DNA of 64,000 nt. Source: Panorpa germanica. Its lineage: Eukaryota; Arthropoda; Insecta; Mecoptera; Panorpidae. Positions within the stretch are counted from its first letter, which is position 1; each line of letters opens with the position of its first letter. The translations under genes and the position numbers were made by a program. The notes below the pieces were generated by a model, which had not been told where the DNA came from, made no database searches, and saw nothing but the letters and a program-made list of their open reading frames with translations. The DNA is taken from NCBI GenBank assembly GCA_963678705.1, contig OY783218.1:8938152-9002151 (forward strand), given 5' to 3'. Below are positions 48,601 through 60,600 of the stretch, in pieces.

Positions 48601-51600
48601 TAATCTTATTTCTGTTTTTCATTTTTTATGTTTAAATGTTTGCGGCGATTTCTAGAAATTAAATGATTTCTTCTATAGAATTTCTTCAACTTGTCTTACT
48701 ACAAAATAATGTTATATTTTCCTGGTAAAATCCTGATGTCATTCCTATTCTGGCCCAAGTTAAATTCGTATATAGTTGTATGTTAATAATAGTGTAGTAC
48801 AGTCTGTTCATTACAACACTTTATATTTTCGCTTATAACTTTTTTATTATAAAAGTTGCAACAAAATGTTATTAATAAAAGTTGTAGATAATCGTATTAT
48901 CTACAAAAAAGCTCTTTACAAAATTTTTGTGCGAGTTATAGTTTCCAAGATAAACACACAAAACTGATACAACTTTAATTTCAAGATGGCGATCGAATGG
49001 GGACGCTTTCCATCTCGAAAATACAAAATTAAACGCAGGTTTAACTCCTTTACATGATAACAAAAGGAAGTTGCTGCCCGCCCTAAATACGTAGTACGAT
49101 GACGCATTTCCCAAAGTAATATAGCTTCTTTATTTATTTTCTTCGCAACATTAGCCTGCGTATTCGTCAGATTTAAATCAACAAGAAAATATAGAGGTGT
49201 GAAAACATTGATGCAATGCCTTCATCGGAAGATTTGATGTCATCATCCGCCGAGGTAGCCGAATCGATCAGTGACACATTGTTCATGAAATTTAATACGT
49301 TTTCATCATTGTCTACAAATATTAAGGATGTACATACATAAATAACGAAACTACAGCGCTTTTAATTGGTAACATTTCGTGTGACGAATGTACAAACAGC
49401 AACAGAATGTAAAAAGTTCTTTCTATATCTCTCTCTGAAATGTATTAAATTAAGCGAGTGAACGAGTTTATTAAGAAAAAATTATTAAATTTGAAATAAA
49501 AGTACTTGTGGTCATATTTTGATGGGCAAGTCGTCAGAACCGTATTTTGATTGTAAAACAGATGGATGGAGGAATCACGCAGTCGGATAACGAACTGGAA
49601 CTTTTATAAATTGTAGAAGAACTCAACAGCGAATAAAGTTTATAAAAAGTTTAAACAAAGTAGAACAGCAAAACCAAGTACAGTTAGTAGATTCTATATT
49701 TAACGGGTTTCAACCTATACTCGTGAGAGAGCTATAACTTTAAGGAGTGGGAAAAGTAAGGTTAAAACGATCCTAAGAAGCCAGTAGATCCGAATCCGGA
49801 TCGAATAGACTATAAATGACCTTCTTAAAGCAGAAATGAAGTCAACCGATGTAACGTTGTAGATATAAGACGGAAGAAGTCAGTCAGTTGCACCTTACGG
49901 AAGTGGGTGGAATCTTATTTAAACGTGATCCCTCCACAACGAACTTAAAATCTGTCTGCTCCAATAGGAAGCTATGAAAACCATGGAAAAGGGGAAAATT
50001 ATTCAGAAGGGTGAAGAGGCAAACGGGAAAGAAAGTATTAAGGAGAAGGAAGGATGCGCGGCATGGTTCTGGAAGTTTTCAGGAAGGAAAGTCATTAGAT
50101 CCAGGGAAGGATGTGGAGGAGATCACTATTCCGGGCTCCGGGGCTTTCAGAGGTTTCAACAAGATGTATGTACGGAATATTAAGTAGTGGGAGGAGGGGT
50201 ATTAGAAGAATTGTTTTTGTACAAAAAGTGGAAAAAAGTATTTTGTGAAACAATTGAAAGACAATGTTTTTTTTGCACCTTAGTAAAAATATATATTTTT
50301 TAATATGAAATTATAAACGGTACAGCTTATTGATTTATTTCTATTAAACTTTGACATCATATTGAAGACGCGTATGATTTTTTGTCATGAAACAATTCAA
50401 TTTGATTTCACTCATTCAAGGAAATGTCAGTGATATGAACTACAAATGGTAAAATCACTTCACCTGGTCTTACTACCGTACCAGTATTGAATGAAGTTGC
50501 AAATAAACCATTAAAGTGTAACAGAGACAGATATACCTTGTTTCTTTCTCTATGATATTCTAAAATGACAATTTTTTTTCATAGGTGACATCTATCCAAA
50601 ATCTGAACCATATTACTCATTAATTCCCTTAAATAAACAATTATTTACAATATATATTCCAGGTGTTCGAATGGGCTCTTGTCCTATGTCTTAATTTCTA
50701 TAAAAGTGTACTATATATTGATAAAGTGGGTTACTAGAACCTCAAATGTTCAATTATTTTTTAATAACTCCTTATATGTTAGGAGATATTAACAATTAAA
50801 AAAGTCATTTTGTCTCTTTAATTATTAAAGGGATTCAACGTTGCACACATTCCAAGTGCATGTGACATCACAATCCTTGTGTAAGGTTACCAACCTTACA
50901 GCCCATAAATCTCTGCTATATGTATTTATATATCAAAATATCAAATATTATTTACAGCTATTTCAAGGAACAACCAAATTTCAATATTATGTCTGCCTTA
51001 GCAGTGTTAAATAAAATAAAAACTTATTATTCTTTGTTTTGACTTGATTATTTGACTACCAACAGCTACAAAACATTACAACAGCACTGACCCAATCAAC
51101 AAATAACTGACGTTAACTTGCCTCCACGTCATAGAAATATGGCCGACCATTTCTAGCGCTAAAACTACAATTCAAACTTTTAATTGCTATATCTCCGTCA
51201 ACATTTAGATATTTAATAAAATAGACACGCCAATACACATTTATTAACATCAATTTCAATTAACAATTGAAAAATTGACCACTGAAAAATGAGGACACAA
51301 GCCCATTGTAGCACATTGGTACGGATTATCGAAGACATACTGTGTTAATTTACCTAAAATATACACGACTGTGTTTAGCGAGCGGGTTAGTACAACGTTT
51401 CTAATAACAAAGTCTTAAATAATCTCTAAACTTCTAACTTTAATTTAGAGCTAAAACTTTAGTAATTCAAACTTAATATCCCTCTCCATCCCTCCTAAAA
51501 CCCCATGCATCCATCCTACTTAAAAATGAAATGAGGGAGGTTGGATTCAGCTGGATTCTGCTGGATAAACCGATGGGCAATCAGTCTATTTGCAAACGTA

Positions 51601-54600
51601 ATATCTCGACATCCCGCGGTGACGGTGACGCGTCAGATTATATCAACGTCGCGACGTTACGCGTCGGATTACAGTTGCTCTATTAGGCAAATCTTGTGTC
51701 GTTAAAGTATCATAATTGAATATATAAACACTCCCACATGTAATACCACGGTACGTGCGTGGTGTGAGCGAGATTAAAGATGCTGAGAGTAATTAAGAAA
51801 GACAGAGAAAGAAGATTTGTTTCGTGATTACATGATAACATAGATATAAAAATAGTATCATCTTATTTTAATTATTTTTTTATTGGAATAGTTATTGAAG
51901 CAATTCATAAAAAACCGAACCTAAATTGTGTAAACCTTGTGTTATTCTTGGATTTCTTTCAAATTTAGGACACGTATGGCACAGAGTAGTGTGAATTTGA
52001 AATTTACATATTTGTCACCAGACACTTTTTCTTAAGATTGTTATTTTAGGGTTTCCTTTGCTAAAACAACTCACTGTTATTAAAATATTTAAATTACACT
52101 TTTATTTAATGTTTTAATCTAGATTCAGGTTTTCAGAATTGGCATTCCTTGTCACATTCGTGTTTTAATTTGAGTTTAGTTAATTTAGTTGGTACGCATG
52201 CATTGTAGTAATGTAAATTTTGAGAGTAGACAAAATTGAATGTGGAATAATTAAAATTACTGTTTTTAATAACAATTAGCAATAGAAATTGTTTTTATTT
52301 CTTTATTTTTGACAAACTGACATTATACTTCTTTTAAAATTGTCACATTTTAGAGGTTATAATATAATATAGTATTTTTAATTTAGAAACATTAGACCTT
52401 GCATGGTTCTAAAAAAACAAAGATGCGTCGATAGTAATATAAATTTTGACAGTGGACAAAATTGAATGTGAAATAATTAAAATTACTGTTTTTAATAACA
52501 ACTGTTTGAAATGAAAATGAAAATGTTTTTATTTCTTTATTTTTGACAAACTGATGTTGAACTTCTTTTAAAAATAAATTCTACTGTATTTTGACAGATT
52601 GTCATATTTTGGAGGTTATAAAGGTTATTGTAAGGTTCTAAATAAATTAAAACTGTGCAGAGAATGACTACGCAGATTCTTATATGATATACAATTTAAA
52701 TTAAAAACAAAATTAAAACAATGAGTTGGAATAATACCTTACGCTAAACACAGTTATGTCATATTTACATACGTACGTAATACAGTATATACTTGCTACA
52801 TATATATTATGTAAATACTACTTGATAAATCAGACTACGTTGAGAACAATAAACTTGGTTTATAGTTCAACAAAAGGTGTCTAAATTAAAATTTTACGTT
52901 TATTAATTAACCCTGAATTTCAAATACACACTCTTTTTCATAGCAGCCTATAAAATCTAAGAATGTATTATAAAAGACAATAAAAGGGTAATTGACTATA
53001 AAAGTATGATTACAAATTAAGTAATTTAATAATTGACATCATCACTACTCTTAAAAAGTCGTAATGTGCTTCCAATTTTATATTTTAAAGTATTTACGCA
53101 ACCTTTTATTTTTAGGTTAGTTTTTGTTTGTTTGTATCTTATATTAAACCAGAGTATCCGCTGGAAAGTCTTTGACAATTTTATACACGTCGTTCCCGTT
53201 AAATTCCCGTTGAACCCCAAAGAGCAATTGTTTATTTAAACAATCATATATCAGCGAGAGGGGCTTAGCGCATGTCAAGTGCGAGACAAGTGGGCTTAAC
53301 GTAGCTTCCATGGCAGAGCTACGTTGTAACGTAGCGTCCACGGTGCCTGCTACGTGGGATGTGGATGCTACGCGAGTTCTAAGGGAGAGGAACGAGAGTG
53401 GGGGTTAAATAACCCCGTAATGGAGTCCCCGGTTTCCAGCATTTACCACACGTTACATTGTACGTTGTACCTCATTCCCGTTCTGCTGAAACTTTGCTGT
53501 ATTTGTTGGAACAGTAAACAATTTCATTTGGCACTGCTGATACCGTGAGCACAACGTTCATTATCGTTTATATTTAATTATACATTCACATAGCCTAATG
53601 TTGTTAACGTTAAGTTATTAACTATTACGACATTAATATCGTTAATACGCCTCCACTTTGAAAATAAAAGTATAATCAATTTCTTTGTTTATCTCCAAAA
53701 CTATAACTTCCACAAAAATTTTGTAAAGTGCTTTTTTGTAGATAAAAGTATAATCTACAACTTTTATTCACAACTTTTTGTTTTAACTTTTATAATAAAA
53801 AAGTTATAAGCAAAAGTAATTTAATATAATATATAGATACCTGATAGATTTGCATGATAGAAAAAGAATAGCTGAGTACCCAAAGTGCACGGTTCGACGA
53901 GACTTAGGCTACATGCCGACTATGAACCATTATTTTCAATAACAGGTGCATTGGTGTAATTTCGCATTAGCATAATTTATCATGAGAGTAACTTTCTACT
54001 TTAATGTATAACAATATAATGTATAAATTCCAGCAGTATTAGACAAGTTTATCTACATTATCCTATACAGGATCAGTGGCGGCCTTAGGCATTGGAAGGG
54101 TCTTGTTTTTTGTGTGATTTATGTAAATTGACAGTAAGTATTTTTGATGATGATTGACGAGAAATGCATACGTTATAAATAAATAAATGTAGAGTTTTAA
54201 AATGTTATATTGGAAGATTTATAAAAGTTAACAAGCACAAACACGACAAATATTAATGATGATAAGCTAAGGCACATGGATGACTTAACAGATATACGCA
54301 GTGATGCCAGAGGGTTTTGTAAAGCGCGTGGCGCGAGATTCAAATACATATATAGTAATGATAGTTTCAACTTGGATTGCTTTGCTTGCCACCTCCTAAT
54401 AGATAACTGCATACGCAATTTAAAATTCGAATTTTAAAAGATGTCTCGTTAGAGAATTTAACCCTTTTCCCCTCTCTTCTATCCTCTGTCCATAATATCA
54501 CACATGCAGTTAGATGGGAATATATACATCTCTGTACAAAAAATACGGTGTCCCTTTGTTTGAATGCTTTCAAAACTAAATTAAGGTATATATGAAATGT

Positions 54601-57600
54601 GTGAATCATAAAAACTTTTAAAGCAGTGGTGTGGTATATATATATATATATATATGAATCCACGCAACCATAAAGCCACCAACATAGTGTGAGATCGTCG
54701 ATGATACTACTTGGATTCGAAAATAAGCCGACATAAAATAAATTAAATTAAACATTATAAAATAAAGTTAAAAAACCAATAGAAACATACATTAATTTAT
54801 AAATTATAGTTGAAAGCAAATGACTTAGTTATAGATACACAATTATTTGTTAAAAAAATAGAGAATTTAAATACCGCGAATATTTTTTTAATTATTTGAA
54901 TTACAATCAAATTTATAATTTTACATTCTACAGTAAATGTCCTTGAAAGTATATGAAGCATGTATAATTAATGTTTCACAGTTAGATAATAATCATAAAA
55001 TAGTAATGGAAATTCTTAGAATTATTCATAATTATACATTAACGTCCACGCATCTTGAATCCAAATCATCGCTTCCGTTTAATTTTGGTGAAATCATAAA
55101 CCAAAGATAATCTGCGTTTGTTACAGCGTGGTACAATGACTGTGAAACAGCTAGCTAAGACGAACAATATTGCTAATATGTAAAGCAAAGAGTTATTTTA
55201 GAAAAACCCATGACACTAGAGGCCCTAGCGGTCGCGTTGTCAACTGCGTTTGTCTGTGCCAAATGGAGTCACGTATTGTCATTGTCAAAAGCGCGAAACC
55301 GCGGGGAGCCCCCAATCTGAAAGTCAAATGATGTGAATATGTCGAGCGTTGAGGGGGCCCTCGTCACGTTGGCTTGGGTATTGTGTCATTGAATATTATT
55401 GCTCCTTGTCCTTTGCCCTTTACCCTTGCTCCTGTGATTTGACATTTGACGGGGCATCACTGTATCACTAAACATCATGCCGTTTTTTATATTAGCTATA
55501 GCTTATCAACATGATCAGAGTTGGATATTTTAGACCGAAAACCAAGCAAACATGTCCTTGACGGTTGGCACAGAAACTTGGGCAGAATTGAAAATGTCTT
55601 TATTGAAAAAGTTCCGCTTTTTTGCCGTTATTTGAATGTCTATCAATTACAGTAATTTGGCACTAAATTTGTAGTCCACAAATATAGAAAATTTGGTACT
55701 AAAAAATTTAGAATCATTCTTCTTAAGAGGCATTTCTTTGGCATCATTGGTTTTTGTGACACTTAACCAGGAGTTCTTACTTTAACTGGTATCATCAATA
55801 ATCTGCTTTCCATTTTCCTATATCTACAATCTCTTCCTTCTGACCCTTTTCCTTCTCCAGATTGACCAATGTTCCTCATCAGCAACACATTGCATTGCAA
55901 TATACGAGCGCGTATTTATCCCCCGGGAAATACTCGTAGTTCACGCTGAATCCATTTTCCGGTAATCAGCCAGTTAAATCTTCAATAGACACATTACACT
56001 ATCGTTTATTCACTGATTCTCCGGTTAAATAGTGCCGTTAAATTAACTATTATATGGTACACTCACTGGCGAAAATTTATCTCGAATTTATGTGTTTTAA
56101 TTCTTTCGATTTTTTTACCACTATTTTTACCCAATTAAAGGAAATTCTATCTCCGTAATAGAAGCTGATGTGCTTCTTTTTAGGGGTATTAAAGATTGTT
56201 GTTTTACTATCTAAAATAAATTATATTTTTAATTTTACTTCCTCCTCTCAATAGACGGGATGGGAGAGAAATAACATAAGATTAATTTTAGAGACTTAAT
56301 TAAGAGCAAAAATTTTTTTTTTTCAATCCAATTATGCAAATTTATTATCGAAGGCATGATCTATCCATAACATTACACTCTTACAAAGAAACCTCATAAC
56401 TAGTACGTATTGAAAAGGAATTCAGTAGTCCCGTATGCTAATTTTCACTGGATACAGAGCATTTGAATGGAATTGTTTTGTAAAACTATTTTAAATAATG
56501 AATGAATTTAAAAAATAATTAATATTCCCGATATTTTATATAAAAATGCATTTGTCTATTTAATTTATATTACATTTAAGAAAATTTTAAATAGTTTTAA
56601 TATAGTCTGACACTTTTATCAAATATTAGGTGTATGTAAAATTGATTGTGTGATAATTCTTTTAATTAATTTTGTAATTAATAATATTGTAATAAAATAT
56701 TTGTTTTTGATTATTTAACAGTATAAGAAAGTACAGTTTTATATGTGTTATAAAAATATTGTTTTGCTTTCGAAAAACTTGAACTTTTAGCTTTTAATTA
56801 TCCTAATAACAGCATTGGTTTAACAGGCGCACAATTTTCTTTAGTGGTGGCTAATAAGCTAAATTATTTTTCTTATAGTGAAACTACTTTTAGGCTAGTC
56901 CCGCACTGAGGAAAAACATTCACAGTAAAATAAATTGGCTATAAATTTTTATCAAACTATACATTTTTCACGTGTTATAGAATGGGCTTGTGTCCTATGT
57001 CTTAATTTCTATAAAAGTGTACTATATATTGATAAAGTGGGTTACTAGAACCTCAAATGTTCAATTATTTTTTAATAACTCCCTATATGTTAGGAGATAT
57101 TAACAATTAAAAAAGTCATTTTGTCTCTTTAATTATTAAAGGGATTCAACGTTGTACACATTCCAAGTGCATGTGACATCACAATCATTGTGTAAGGTTA
57201 CCAACCTTACAGATCATAAATCTCTGCTATATGTATTTATATATCAAAATATCAAATATTATTTACAGCTATTTCAAGGAACAATAAAATTTCAATATTA
57301 TGTCTGCCGTAACAGGGTTAAATAAAATAAAACTTATTATTCTTTGATTTGACTTAATTATTTGACTACCAACAGCTACTGAACATTACCACAGCACTGA
57401 CCTAGTCAACAAATAACTGACGTTAAAATGCATTTCACTTCATACAAATATGGCCGACCATTTCTAGCGCTAAAACTACAATTCAAACTTTTAATTGCTA
57501 TATCTCCGTCAATATTTAGATATTTAATAAAATAGACACGCCAATACGCATTCATTAACATCAATTTCAATCAACAATTGAAAAATCGACCACTAAAAAA

Positions 57601-60600
57601 TGAGGACACAAGTCCATTGCCACGCGATGTCCTTTCGCAATGCCTAATACTGAGTGTACAATATATCGAAAGACAAGGCGGTGTATTTTCTTCTACAAAT
57701 GATAAAAATCAATCAGTCGTACTAGTTTTCTTAGAATTTATATGACTTCACATGTATAAGTTTCAAGGTTAAATTATTCATGTCTAAAAAGTATTTATTA
57801 ACACAGAGCAACTGTCACAGCCTCACGTAATGAAGCGGTGGGGGGGAGGCCCTAATAATGCAAACAAATAAGTAGTAGATGGACAGCTAATTAGTCAACC
57901 AGTCTAATATTGCATACAACTAGGGTAACTATATTCTTATTAAAAATAGGGCGTCTAAACCACGTCAAGGTCTTCTTAAAATACATAATAGTTACTAACC
58001 TTCTTCATCTAGTTCACATTTGTCCTGTAGAGGGCTAGTAGCTCTTCCGGTGGCGCTGTGTCTTAGATGCGCGAGGTGAATCGCTAGTAGTTTACCCGTA
58101 CGGGTTGATTTCGCTTTCGTATCGAAATCACTACGACTTAAGGAACATAGTTCTCGTCCAGTGCTTGGAAAATCTTTGGCGACTGGTTGTGGTGTTAAAG
58201 TAAATTGTTTCGAGCACCAATTCAACCAGCTGGCTATGTGGGTGGAAGTCCATTCCTCTGGGTCTGAAATAACAGAGATACTCAATTAAAACTAATAGCT
58301 TAAAATTTGATAAATTTGAATGATGAATCATTTTACTGACAATTAGAACTTTTGGAGAGAACTTTGATACTCAAAACTCACATTTCCAATCATTATTTCC
58401 TGAAGAAGACACCATAAAATCAAGGTACTTGTTACAAATTTGTTTTACTGATAAATGAAAAAATGCTGACCCCCAAGTAAAACAGTAAACAGCCAGTCAA
58501 AACTGGGACAGTCTTGTACAAACTATTTGTTGATTTCTATTCTAAGTCTTTATTAATATTGATTGAATTTGAAATGCAATGTACACAACTTTTAATGAAA
58601 ATTAAAATTGTAGTTTACTTAAAACACTATTACCTTTTATAATAGGTCTTATACATATAAAGCAATTGGAAACTCACCTGAGGGGACCATCACCATGGCA
58701 TTATCTTCATCTTCCTTATCTTCTTGATGATCTCCATCACTATCAACAATTTCCTGCACTTCCACATCCGTTACCTCACATTTACTATTAGAATACGTCG
58801 TCGTTGAATAGTATCCACTCTCTTGAGATATTTCCCTTTGGATTTCCCTCGCTGCTGAGTTTCCATCAATTTCCATTGACACATCCGAGTATTCCGTCTC
58901 AAAATTTGTAAATTCATTTCTTGTTCCAAAATTTTCTTTCTTCCATAATTCACAGAACCTTGTAATGTCATCATCGTCCAATGGTTCGATGTACTGCATG
59001 CTTTCCATGCTACCATTTTGATTGTCAACTTCTTCTGCAACTTCAGGTGGAGTTCTTGTATGGGTGGAGGTTTTTAGAGTACTGAGAGTGTTGGTATGCG
59101 TTGCTGTGAGTACACTCGTGAAGCTGGGGGTGTGATTCACGTCTTCTTCGATTACTGACACCTTCGGGCTGTCTTCTTCCAGAACAAGTTGACTCAGATT
59201 ACTCGCTCCAGATGCTGTTTCATAGTTCACTTCAAACAGTGATTCATTGACTGGTGATTCTTCACTAGACTGGTGGCATACGGTTCTTTCCCTTTGCCAT
59301 TTCTTTCTTACATTTATTTTGTTTAGTTTGCTATTTGTTTTGTACTTAGCACTTGTTTTGAGTAAATGTTTTAATAGTTCTGAGGATTCTTGCTCAACTG
59401 GAATAAAACACGTCACGCATTATAAATTATATTTCGCTTTATTGTTACATGTTTCTCTTTATTATATTTACAAGAATTTTAGACTTGATTTAGTAAACAC
59501 TATTTACAAGTTAAGGTTAGATTACTTTAGATCCTTTCAGCTAGTTGCAGTTTGGAAAGGGTTGTGTTCTTGTTTTCTATTTAAGATAATAGTGGAAAAT
59601 TAAGGGCATGCAGGGCTTCAACATAACCCCGTTTTATGGTTCTCTTTTTTTAAATTTTAAGTAATAATCAAGTCAGTTTTTTACTAAATATTTTGCAAGT
59701 TGCAGACCGTAATTACCACAGACTAATTCAGTAAAATCTATGAAGAGCAATAAAGAAATACTAATCATTAATAAATTATAAATTACTTACTGAACTTTAG
59801 GAATTAAATATATAAAGAAATATTTATTTAGACAGCAAGGTTTAGATTGGGAAATGAGGAAAAAGGAAACAGATACTGGGAAAGTAGTGAGGAAAGAAAG
59901 TGTAGAGTGTGCGGAGCGGAGGACGAAACACTGGAGCACATTAAGTTTGAGTGTAAGGAAAAAGTAGCGAGCGAAAGGAATATTGGCCAGCTATTAAAGG
60001 GAGGCAGTGAAGGAAAGAGGTGGATGGCGGAAATAGTAAAATGGAAAGGAAAAACAGGACAATAAATAAGCTGGTGGCTGGGTTGCACAAGGAACAGGAA
60101 GAGAGAAGAAGTACTAAAAGAGGCAGTGAAGGAAAGCAGGAGAAAGAAAGAAGTAGCGAGGAAACAGTTAAACTTCAGTCCAGAAAAATAGACTAGGGAA
60201 TAGACCAGTCCAGAAGGAAGACTAGGGAAAATGAAGGAAGAGGGTCAAGAGAAGAAGAAGCAGAAAGTACTTTTGGAAATAAAAAGGTCTAGAATAATGT
60301 AAATTTAATTGTAAGTTGAAGTATATGAAATGTATTAAGAATGTAGATTGTAAAGCCGAAAGGCGAACAATAAACAATTAATAATATTATAAAGAAATAT
60401 TTAATAAATTCTACTGAGCTATTGATGACTGATATACTGGAAAACGTAAAAGTTTACGGATAGTATGTGGAAACACACATTGAAGACAAATATAGTATTC
60501 GAGTAAAAGGTATATCAAATACGTTTTGAGTAAAATTAACTTTATAGTGCTTGCTTGTTAAAAATTGTGTTAAAAGAAAATTTAATAATATTCAAACGGT

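Larger units (their letters stand above)
38557..57999. other. ETS intron 3 (19.4 kb) between PNT and ETS-domain exons
   Basis: Apart from the candidate alternative exon at 43432-43528, I see only repeats: D (39055, 50353), H arrays (40813, 44812, 45520), E (42363), MITE B (43997), LINE tails (41492, 47816), G (47275, 52075), F (48838, 53690), MITE A (50671, 56981), the hAT-like repeat (54068) and microsatellites. GC-richer islands lie at 45130-45420 and 55200-55400. Small ORFs here (for example 49974-50183, 40076-40261) match no family I know. Confidence 0.6.

Noticed and set aside
49215..49341. 41-codon frame [20 protein letters not shown]...
   Set aside because: Short, isolated, no splice partner or family.
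49974..50183. 69-codon purine-rich ORF
   Set aside because: No homology recognised, composition driven by GA-rich DNA, and no splice or promoter context.
58771..59040. 89-codon minus-strand ORF within ETS exon 2
   Set aside because: Alternate frame of the acidic exon; the phase-consistent frame gives the real protein.
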